Assembly: GCA_013368375.1 (NCBI GenBank)
Contig: JAACJP010000007.1
Coordinates: 744,001-808,000 of the forward strand
Length of the DNA stretch: 64,000 nucleotides
Direction: 5' to 3'
Source of the DNA: Tricholomella constricta
Taxonomy: Eukaryota; Basidiomycota; Agaricomycetes; Agaricales; Lyophyllaceae
Below the pieces are notes generated by a model. It worked only from the letters and a program-made list of their open reading frames with translations, ran no database searches and was not told the origin of the DNA. Positions 32,103 through 41,800 of this stretch are shown here, piece by piece (position 1 is the stretch's first letter; every line of letters starts with the position of its first letter). The position numbers and the translations under genes were made by a program.

Positions 32103-34418
32103 TCAGTTCCTTTCCTTATCAACTGCCTCCATTACCTTGTCCAGGTCCTCATATATGTCTTCATATGTGATGGGTACGTTGATCAACGCCTTTTTTGCAT
32201 CGTCAGTGAAAAGCTCTGCAGGCGTGGGCTTGGTGGTGGGGAATTCGAGATTTTGATTCTTGATCCTCCTAAGACATAACACAAGAAGGACGCCCGCAGG
32301 CAGGTCCAATATCGAAACCAAAACGTTTAACCGCCCATGGAGTAGGGCGCGCGCCGTGCGAATTTCCCTTAGTTTGACTTTGCCAAAGATCTCCTCGTAC
32401 TCTATCCTAAGTTTCTCGTTCTTGGGGCGGCGGGACAGCTCTCGCCGATATAGCGAATAGATGACGACGAGTAGAAACGATTCTAGATCGTGGTGAACCG
32501 TGCGGGCGATGGGCTTCTCATCCAAAATGCTTACGAGGACTGCCAGGGCGATGAATTGGGCGGTTCCCTAGTTGAAAAATTGAGCGATGAGGGGCGGCAA
32601 GTGTGGGCAAACTGTACCATGAGAGCCGGCCCAGGTGCACTCTTGGGAGGCGCTGGACAAGTTTCGGATATGGAATGGTGTGGTACGAGTGACGGCGACG
32701 GCGCGACCATCGGTTTCTCACTTGGGACTGGTATGATGTATGGTCCCTTGGTGGTTGCAGGAGATGTTGAATGAGAAGGTTGTGGGAGTCGAGGCACAGC
32801 GACGTCAATAGTCTTTGGTTGTGGCAAAGAGGCAAGTTCAAGGTCTGCGATGAAGCCTTCGTAGCCCGGCGGGGGACCATCATCGTCATCAGTCGAAACC
32901 CATAGGTAAACATTACCTGGGCTGATATCCTGATGGATAATTCCCATATCATGAAGATGACGATGACCTTGAATGTGGTGAGTTGAGCAAAAGGCGCAAA
33001 GAGTGCTCCGTACCCGTGATAGCCGCGCGAAGCCCATTCACAAGTTCACGGATGTCGTTATACTCCCACAACAGCTTGCCAAATTTGTCAATCACAACCC
33101 GATGAAGGACGACATTGGAACCGCGGCGTTCGATGCCCAGACTATCTGCAATGAAATCGGTACAGAGACAGTAATCCTTCCCCGTTATCTGCATCATAAC
33201 ATCACCACCTTTAATGAGGTTGGCGATTCCTGGGCCCGTACCGATAATGTCGTATATTTTGGCTTCTCCTACCCTATCCGCATTCCGCCACATGACCTTA
33301 AGAATGGTAGGACTATCACCAGTGCATCTCCACACCGAGCTGCCCCGACCGAGCAAAGAGAGCGAAGTCCACAGTGGGAAACCGGTGGTTATTACTGGGC
33401 GAAGTGGGGGATAATCGGAGGGCAAGTTCGCTCCACCCATCATGTCCACCGTGAAACTTGGATACTCTGGACCATAGAAGGTGTGGTCGGCCGTGAGACG
33501 CGCGCAAGGATCCATTCCAAGATCTTGGTGCGTCGCATCCCAGGTAAGGCGACGGACAACGCGAATCAGCATCTCGAGGCCGTCAGCTCTCGATATGTTG
33601 TATGCCGGAGAAAAGTATACATTGCTGCGGGTGAACAGCGCCGCGCGGAAGGTGTCGCCGAAGAGGGCAAAGCCGATGACATAGATCTGCAACGGTCGCG
33701 CAGCAAACTGATAGGCAGCAAAGTCTGCTAACTGGGCCGTGAATTCCTTGACTTTTGTCGGAGAGGAGTGATATGGTTCGGGGTCCTCTGCGCGAGATGT
33801 TTTGATCTCCCAGAAGGACGCTACTTGTCGGTGGAACACCTGAGCGATGTCAACCGGGCTGGCTATGGTACTAGGATCGACATCTATGACGCTCATGTCT
33901 GGGCAGGCAGACGCAAGCCCCTGCCCTTCGTCTTTAAACACCTCAGAGCCACTTATCACGATTTTTCGCTTGCAGCGCCGACCTTGACTCTCGGTAGAGT
34001 TGGAGCCCTCGCTCTCAATGATATCGAATATATCATACTAAAAGACATTAGCGAAGTCCCCACTTGATGTATTAAAACTTACCAGAGGTTGATACATGTA
34101 CTCTTCATTCCAATTCTTGCCGCCTTTAGGGATGTTCGCAAGTTCGATAACATGCAACAATGTCGTCCAAGCCGCGGAGGCGCAGATCTTCGTCTTGCAA
34201 GAGTTGACTAAGTTACTGTTGACCTGTTCGACTTGGAGAGTATTCGTTAGGAAGTTGACGTTGTATGTGACCCGTTCTTGGAGGTCGACTCGGAGTGCAT
34301 CTCGGCTAATCTCGTAAGACCGAACAGGTGTCGCAACAGAATTTCGAGCAGATCCAGAGTGATGTCGTTGAGGGGATTGTTGTTCTAAGCTGCCAAATTG
34401 GGATGGCTTGGAAGACAT
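32103..34418 (-). CDS. FunK1-type fungal protein kinase
   Basis: FunK1 kinases are a protein-kinase-like family expanded in multicellular basidiomycetes; functions are mostly unknown. The start MSSKPSQFGSLEQQSPQRHH (34418) is preferred because it is the first ATG. Exon 1 (34418-34083) ends YMYQPL, and after a 45-bp intron the frame continues YDIFDIIESEGSNSTESQGR. The N-lobe region contains HRQVASFWEIKTSRAEDPEP and SLLGRGSSVWRCTGDSPTIL with TILKVMWR as the candidate Lys. After a short intron comes the catalytic loop LHDMGIIHQDISPGNVYL and the DFG-like IADLELA. Next are GTAQFIALAVL and the FunK1 signature TVHHDLESFLLVVIYSLYR. It ends EDLDKVMEAVDKERN. The catalytic Asp is present; the metal-binding motif is ADLELA rather than DFD/DFG. 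It lies between STN1 and a duplicated piece of STN1. Confidence 0.88.
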
Positions 34419-34755
34419 GGTAAGTAGACCAGGGAGAGCAGGAAGGAAGGAGCGCAAGTTACCAGCCGCTATTTATGGACAATGAAACCCAGTCAACATC
34501 CCAGGAGTAGTAGTATGGATGGATGGATGGATAGATTGATGGATGGATGGATGGATTACCCGTAGTAGTAGTAGTAGTATTCCCGGGACAGACATTATCT
34601 CGATGTAATTTACAGGCAAGTATCAGTATTAGAGCGAGATGTATGAACGCAATCAATGAATATGATGATGTCGAGATCCAAATGCAATGTACTAACAGCA
34701 AACGTCCCAGCAGTCAACGTCCCGCATGCCCCACCTCATTAGAGTCAAAAATTAG
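34419..34755. repeat. Promoter region with ATGG and TAG microsatellites
   Basis: Between the STN1-like stop and the FunK1-like start. It contains an (ATGG)n tract with one imperfect unit at about 34513-34557, followed at once by a (TAG)n tract at about 34562-34579. From about 34639 it is the 3' flank shared with the duplicated block at 30902. Confidence 0.75.
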
Positions 34756-36871
34756 TCATATACTGAGCTCCCACCTCTCCTTTCCAACACACCACGCCCT
34801 TCCCTCCACCTTCAGTACCTCCAATGCCTCCGTCACATTCCACTCGCTCAAATACCGCCACCGATCGTCCTTCTTCAAAAACGCCAGTATCCCCTCCTTC
34901 GTCGATCCACCATACCGATACGATCCCGAGCCTGCTGCTGCTGTTCCCCTCCCTTTCCCGCTCTCGGGCGGCGGCCTCGCACTCTTCGCCAGCTCTCCAA
35001 TTGCATCCTCCACAACCCCCGCTAAAAACCGCGGAGACACCGGCACATACGCCTCCTCGCCGCTCTCGGGCTCCGATAGCGCTATCTCATCGCCGTCTTC
35101 CTCCCCAACAGAAACCCCACCAACACTCGAAAACACCGTGCTGTCCGCCGACGTAGACGTCACATTCGACTTCCACAAGCCACTGTTTTCAGGTATCAGC
35201 TCTTCTCGCGTAAGCGACGGGAAGCAAGGCCGCACGGGCCCGTCCCACAAGACAATGCTGCCTTCCCGCAGGAGCTGCACGATCGTCGATTGAAAAAGCC
35301 GTTTGATGCGCGAACCGAGTTTCTCTGCATCGTCCGCCTGGGACTTGCTCTTGCTGCTACTGGGCCGGGGACGCGTCGCAGCCCCCGCTTCTTTGGGTTT
35401 CTTCCCCTCTTCCCGTTGCCGACGCTTTGCGACGGCTTTGACGACCCGTTTGGCCATTTCAGCGAGCTCGGGCACGCGACGCAGGTACGAGAGGGTGAAT
35501 CCGGCCATGGGCATGGGAGGATCGTCAGATGTGACGGAAACAAATCGCGGGTGAGGTGGGCCGCCGAAGGAGAGAGGTCGGATACGTGGCCGAGGGGTGA
35601 TGGTAGACATTACCTTTGAGGTACTGGGTCGTGGTGTCTCGTCAGTTGCTCCCTGCCTTGAACGCTTGGTCGGTGTTGTGGGATATTCTAATAGGGAGTT
35701 TGTGTCCGACTCGCAGTCTGACTCAGGTGCGGGAGTGACTTGCATGCGTGTCGTAGCGATACGGTCCATGTAGTGTTTCACGTAGATACGGAATGTGTTG
35801 CCGTTGAGGTCTCGTGAATGGAGACGTGATGGATGACGAAGTCTCTGGAGGGACGACAGATAAATTTAGCAGAGATTTCGTATACATTGGTGGGAGAAGA
35901 TGTACCTGAGCGATGTCAGACTTTGCAGGACTAGAGGCTAGCGACGTTGACGGCGTAGAAGATGCAGTAGATGGCGTGGATAACACCGTAGAAGGTGTAG
36001 CAGGTTCCACTGGTGCAGATATACCGTGGATGGGAGCTTTCACTGGTGAAGATGGTCTTGATAATGTCGTAGATTGCTCAGGAATATGGAAAGGCGTTGA
36101 CAGTGAGTAGTGAGATTTGTGCAGGCGGTGCACTTCTAGCCAGTGTCTAGGTTCGTCATTTGATGAGGTACATCGCTCTGAATATAATTAATTTGAATAT
36201 TTCGTACAGGTGATGGTGATGGTGTCGTACCTATGCTGTCGACGGCAATTTCTCTTGTCTCGTACCTGCGAGTCACCCTACCTACAACACAGACAGGAAT
36301 ACCGACGCGAGCGAGCGGTTTCGGTGGCGGAGGAAGTGCAGGCACAGGCTTAGACTGTGACTTGGTAGTTTGGCCCTTAACTTGAGACTTCTTGACAGGG
36401 GTTTGGGGAGGAATCGATTGTCGATGCAGACAGTCTACGACTGCGGTTCCATCGTCCACTGACAAAACGCCATTAGATTAGCACAGACGGAGTGTGTACA
36501 GGCATACCGGTATAACGAATCCGTTTCTCGTAGACCTGTACGCCCACAACTAATGCTACGATTCGAACGGTTCGGCATGGGACACGCCCCAGCCAAAAGA
36601 AGTCGGCTTCTTTAGGCGAAGATCAGCTTGTCGCGTCTGATCTAACATTGCTTAGCTTGCCTTTTCCTGTATTTTCCTTCATACTAAAGACATCTCGAAC
36701 GAAGCAAGATGCGATTGATTCACGTTTAAATGTCCATCGCCAAAGTTCAGCTGTCGTGGGTTCATATTTGGCTGGACGTTCTTCGTTGTCTATCTTGCGG
36801 CGTTTTGAAGGTGATATTATGATTGAACCAGTTCGAGGGACACTCCGTTGGATGGTTGTTGTAATACTCAT
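34756..36871 (-). CDS. STN1: STN1-like CST complex subunit (telomere capping)
   Basis: STN1 is an OB-fold subunit of the CST complex, which protects telomere ends and promotes lagging-strand fill-in. The start MSITTTIQRSVPRTGSIIIS is chosen because the next residues (SPSKRRKIDNEE, TTAELWRWTFKRESIASCFV) form the usual N-terminus. The OB fold follows: EADFFWLGRVPCRTVRIVAL, VVGVQVYEKRIRYT, VDDGTAVVDC, VGRVTRRYETREIAVDSI, then DEPRHWLEVHRLHKSHY. A Ser/Thr/Pro linker leads to C-terminal winged-helix-like text (MAGFTLSYLRRVPELAEMAK, IVQLLREGSIVLWDGPVRP, GILAFLKKDDRWRYLSEWNV). Intron 1 (36610-36660) fits only as a GC-AG intron. The frame is also open upstream of the chosen ATG to 37057. The 3' end is duplicated at 30902-31459. 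Confidence 0.87.
36610..36660 (-). other. Probable GC-AG intron in the STN1-like gene
   Basis: On the minus strand the donor reads AAAAG|GCAAGC and the acceptor CTAAAG. Removing these 51 bases joins ENTGK to EADFFWLGRVPCR in frame. The only GT nearby (GTTAGA) gives the wrong frame. Confidence 0.7.
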
Positions 36872-37117
36872 GAAACCGAGAGCAAGAAAATTAGAAGGTC
36901 GTGGTTCAAGCAAGGGAGTCGTCACGCCCTGGCTTGAGTCACAGACAAAACCGTCACGTGAACAGGTGATATTTTGTGACATATCGCGGTCTGGCTCATC
37001 TTGCCCCGCTGCTATAAGACTCGAATCAAAAGGAAAAAGATATGTATTCTTCAGCATATCTCTATCAGGATGTCACCCGCCTTTCTGTTGTCTTCCATTC
37101 AAATTCAAATTTTCTTA

Positions 37118-37141
37118 GCACCAGCGCGCGGCGCTTGGTGC
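37118..37141. repeat. GC-rich near-perfect palindrome
   Basis: GCACCAGCGC at the left is matched by GCGCTTGGTGC at the right (one-base offset), giving a strong hairpin. It directly precedes a telomere-like TTAGGG pair. Confidence 0.6.
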
Positions 37142-37149
37142 GTTCGTGG

Positions 37150-37161
37150 TTAGGGTTAGGG
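37150..37161 (+). promoter_or_regulatory. Telomere-like TTAGGG doublet (telobox candidate)
   Basis: TTAGGGTTAGGG preceded by GG, about 280 bp upstream of the STN1-like ATG (36871, minus strand). Such doublets are bound by Myb-type telobox factors (Tbf1/Teb1/TRF-like) in other fungi; a regulatory role here is inference. Confidence 0.45.
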
Positions 37162-37246
37162 CTAAAACGGCCGTGAAAACTGGCGGGAAGTGCGCTTGGC
37201 GCGAGTTATCAGGCCCATCTAAATTAATATTACAGCGTATGATGTA

Positions 37247-37915
37247 CAGTCGAAGCTGTCATAACCCATAGCTGTATAAACCCATAATCTACAATAACCC
37301 ATAGGTTTGGGCCATCCACCGACTTCGTTCGCAGGGGATTTTGTAAAACCTCCCATTTCCCATAACCCATGGCTCTGGGCAGATATCATAACCCATAAAA
37401 TTAGTAATTATACATGAAATTGCCCCTCAAGGCTCAATATAGAGGCCCATAAGCTGAATACATCTTGGCAAGCTCTCAATTCATCCATCCATCCATCTCA
37501 AAAAGGCCATAACTGATGAAAAAGAAAGACGCGACGTCAGGGTCCACTCGAATATCTCAAACTTCGGCAACTTCCGTCGTGACGGCACAACCTCGAATGT
37601 TGACAAAAAGTCTAAAAACACCGAAGGTGGGCCTTGCTAAGCTTAAAGAGCAAGTAAACATCAAGTCCGATGGAGCTGATCAGGATATTTATGATGGGGT
37701 TCCGAGGCAAAGGAGGACATGGAGGGGAATGATGGTGATGACAATTGCAGCTCCTAGACGTAGATTTACCTCTCAAATATGCATAAATAAGCCTGATAAG
37801 ACGTTTACAAGCCTCTAAGATGACCCTACAACAACCGCTGTGGTAACCCATACTCTCCTAAAACACATAGGTTTTGGCATCCACCGACACCTATGGGTTA
37901 TGACAGCTTCGACTG
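37247..37915. mobile_element. Tc1/mariner-pogo-like MITE with TA target duplication
   Basis: The left end CAGTCGAAGCTGTCATAACC is mirrored by an exact inverted copy at the right end; the perfect terminal inverted repeat is 25 bp. Both ends are flanked by TA (37245-37246 and 37916-37917), the signature of Tc1/mariner-pogo insertion. The length is 669 bp. The frame at 37516-37818 (100 residues, KLKEQVNIKSDGADQDIYDG) shows no transposase motif, so it is called non-autonomous. The ends and flanks are intact, suggesting a recent insertion into the region upstream of STN1. Several CATAACCCATA-type units repeat inside both halves. Confidence 0.93.
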
Positions 37916-37917
37916 TA

Positions 37918-38887
37918 TCAAGCTTTGAATATCTTCACAGATAGAATTTACGACCCAAGTTTACGATCATCGCGTTGTCATCGACCGTAGTATTAAACGG
38001 AGTCGACGCATCGTCGTCGGGTCTACCCATAATAGGACTTTCTCACCCAGCTTCTCATAGCCCGTCTATTCCCCAGTAGATCACCGGCGGCTATGCGAAG
38101 TGTGCAGAGCACCTTAAGGACAGCACGTTAGTTCAAGCCCTCATTACACCGTCAGGGCACACGAGGGACTCGGAAACGGAACTTGAGTATGTATGTATAC
38201 CTCGCAACGCAACGCGAATATGGTTACATGATCCCGCATTATCTTATGATACACCAGAGCAAGTACCCATATCCTACATACAAATAAAGTATGAGCAATT
38301 TTTTGAGAGGAGCCATTCACCATGGGGTCAATTATAGGAGGCCAAATGAATTGAACAAACACGGACCCACAAGGTGCCGTCTGGCACTTCGCTCCTTTGG
38401 CTGGCGCTCTGCCGCTATATATACTCCGACAGTCATCAATGCCGTACAGTAAGCCCTTAGCCCACAACCGCTGTGGCGTATCTACATATGAAGGGACTAC
38501 TATGGCCAATGCTGCGTATCCAATCATTGATCTTCAATAGTCAAGTTATCGAACTCCCGCCAGTTCCGTCGACGGCATCCGGAATATGTGTACGTGGTTT
38601 AACTTGCGCGTTGCATTCTCCAAAGTGAGTGTCACGGTGCCAGAGATCAATGACGCCGACGACGCGCCAAACCGCCCCACGAGGTCGTGCATTTGAAGCT
38701 GGCAAGGAAAGAAACTCAAGCATTCCTCACGACAACGATCCAATATGATATATTTCCTGGTTAATTTGATACTTATACAATGGATGAGTGGGGTATCCGT
38801 ATCCGTACATGCTGAAAAGGCTACATAGATACAACAAACCGCCGCCGAGTACATCCCAGCCTGAATGGAGCACGCCCACCCTGGTAT
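37918..38887. other. Intergenic region
   Basis: Between the pogo-like MITE and the stop of the large coiled-coil gene. The minus-strand frame 38144-38527 (127 residues) has no recognised domain and I do not call it a gene. Part is the 3' UTR of the coiled-coil gene. Confidence 0.45.
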
Positions 38888-41800
38888 TCATGAAAACGGG
38901 CTGGGAGCGTTCGACCGCGTCAATAGATCGTTAAGAGTCCTCGCGACCGACCCAGCCGCCTCCTTCACCCTCTCCCGATCCTCATCCACAACCCGCGTGA
39001 GGTACTTCGTCTCGAAACGATCAGGGTGCCATCGTTTGATGTGTTCCTTGAGGCGATCCTTATACGGCCTGGACTTGTCCTTCTCTGGATAATACTGAGA
39101 CTGCATATACGCGTTGACACTGGCGTAGGTTATGTCCTCTGGAGCTTCCGGTGTTTTGAACGAGGGCCAAGGTAAGGATTCCCAGCGAATATCCAGGAGA
39201 GATGAGAGCCTGTCCCACATACGCTCGTGGTTCTCATACAACGCGATGACGTCCTCTTTGCTCGGAACGCCACTCTGCGCCCTCTGCTTGGCCAAACGCT
39301 GTTGTTCCTCGCGAAACCGCTCCTGTTGCTTCTGGAATTGCTCCTCGTGTCTGCGCTTCCACTCGCTCTCCTCCTTGGCCGAAGGAGGATGGGGAGAGGG
39401 AGTAGACGGGAATGTGGAATTGATAGAACCAGATCGTGGCTTGGACGACGAGGACGTAGTTGATGTAGAGGAGCTCGCCGTGGTGTTCGGCTTCTGCGAG
39501 GCCCAAGCGCTTCCGCTGTTATTGTTCCAAACAGGTGTTTGTCCATTTCTGTCCGCCGCAGTGGAAGGCTGGGAAAATGAGCGACTGGAAGAGTTCGACT
39601 GTGATGTATAGGAGGAGGGGCCCCAGGCACTCTCCGCCCCGACGCTATCCTGTCGCTTACGTTCCTCAGCTTTCTGGCGAATTTCATGTTCTCGCCTTCG
39701 AAACTCCTCCTGTTGCAACTGTTCCCTTTGAAGGCGCTCTTGGTCAGCTCGTTTCTTCTCATCCGCTATCTGCCTCGCCTCTTCCTCCATATCCCATTCT
39801 TTTTGCAACCTCTCAGCTTCCTTCTGGGAAGCAATCTCCTGCTCCCGCCGAGTCAACTCTTCCTCCCGTTTCTTAAGTTCCTCCTCCCTTTGTTTGATCT
39901 CCTCTTCCTTCTTGCGAGTTTCCTCCTCTTTGCTACGAGCCTCCCTCTGTCTTCGACGAGCCTCCTCCTCCTTCTGTACAGCCTCCGCCTCTTTCCTCTT
40001 CGCCTCTTGCTCCTTCTTTTGCGCCTCATCCTCCTTTTTCTTCGCCTCTTGCTCCTTCTTCTTCGCCTCCATCTCCTTCTTCTTCGCCTCTTCCTCTTTC
40101 CTCTTCGCTTCCTCCTCCTTCTTGAGCACCTCCGCCGCTTTGCGATGTATTTCTGCCTCTTTTTCCTTCAATTTCTTCGCCTCCTTTTCTGCCTTCTTCT
40201 GTGCCTCCTGCAAATTTCTCGCGTCAGCCGCCGCCTTCTTCCGTGCCTTTTCCTCCGCTAGCCTTCTGGACTTCTCCGCAAGTCTCCTTTCCTCCTCCTC
40301 CCTCTGGATCTTTGCCTCCATCTCTAGCTGCCGCGCCTCCTCCTCCCTACGCTTCCCTTCCATCTCTACCCTTCGCACCTCCTCCTCCTCCGCTCTTTCT
40401 TGTGCCAGTCTTTCCGCCTCAGCTTCACGTTTCTTCCTCTCCTCCTCCTCTTTCACAGCCTGCGCCAACTTCCAAGACTCCTCGCGCCTCTGCCACTCCT
40501 TCTCCTGCAGCTCCTTCTCCAAATCTCTCGCCCTGCTGCGCTTCTCCTCCCCCCTCCTCAACTCGTCCCTATCCCCCCAATCAAGTTCGCGGTCGACTTC
40601 CACATCCGTCTCCTCCGCGTCATACTTGTACTCAGTGTCGTCACCCGCCACGACATGTGGGTCTCGTCCCCCAAAGGAATGGACCGAAGGGCTGCCGTTA
40701 AACGAGGACGACGGTGAACGGAACTGCCGATAGTGCTCTCGCCGCTCCGGATCGGGCGGAGGACCGTATGCCGCCCAAGGCAGCTCACGGGACAGTTCTC
40801 GGTCACGGTCGCGCTCCCAGAACTCGTAGTCGCGCCCATTTCGTCCGCCGTAGTCCTGGTCTCGTCCATCGTCACGCTCGTGATAGCTGTATCCGCCACG
40901 ACGATCCGAGTCCCGTCGACGAGGGGGAGGACCACCCTCCGCCGACCAGCCCTTCCAACCTTCTTGTTCCTCCATAGCTGGCGAGGGTCTGCTGCGGGAA
41001 ATGGGTATGCTGGCGGATGGTGCTCGGTCGTATGGGCGCGGATAGGGCTCCGATGGAGACCCGTGCATTGAATAGGGTTCTGAAGAGAGAGATGGGGTCA
41101 GCAAGGATTGAAAGAAGCAATATGTACGGAACGCACCCTCCGAGAAGTTCTTGCTGTATGATGGATCACGATTGGGGTTCGGCCCGCTCCCCGAAGACCT
41201 GCGCTTGGGCGGGCTCTCAGGTTGTTGAGCAAACTTGTATGTGTTGCTTGTGCTTCGGGCTTCAGCATACGTATACGATGGGGGAGGAGGGTCCGAGCGA
41301 CTCGGATACCAGGGCTGCGGCGGGTAGTCGCGAGCGGCCGATCGACTCACGGAATTTGGAGGAGTCGGATACGAACGATACGGGGAGTCGTAGTATTCTC
41401 TCTCCTCGTTTGGGATTGAAGGGGGTCGAGAAATTACTCGACCTGCAGGAGTTGGTGGCTGCGAATAAACGTAGGAACGATCATCGAAGGATCCTCTACT
41501 CCTGACTGACCGAGGAGGGGGGCTTGGTTGATGCGGGTGGTCCCACTCGTCAGAATTGAAGGAGGATTTGCGGTTCATCGATGGCCGCATGCTGGAAGGA
41601 GGACGGGGACCCATTTCTTCGGATCGATGCGGGGGCCTGGAGCTTCCATACGCAGAAGGGGAGTCATCATATCGCTCTGCATTTCCCCGGGGAGGAAGCG
41701 GGTGGATCTCTTCTGGCCGAAGTGGAGTTCTGGGACCTGCAAACGGAGGTGCCGGCTCGTCGAAACGACTGTGATCGCTAGCGGAACTCTTGCGATGCTC

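Noticed and set aside
34513..34580. ATGG/TAG repeats as a CRISPR or origin-like iteron array
   Set aside because: Simple tetranucleotide and trinucleotide microsatellites without spacers; the window is eukaryotic.
37516..37818. A 100-residue frame inside the pogo-like MITE as a transposase remnant
   Set aside because: No DDE catalytic pattern or HTH/CENPB-like motif could be seen; the element is better called non-autonomous.
39686..40733. Long plus-strand Leu- and Ser/Phe-rich frames opposite the coiled-coil gene
   Set aside because: They are antisense to GAG/AAG-rich coiled-coil codons, which automatically give Leu/Ser/Phe frames; no domain and no independent start context.
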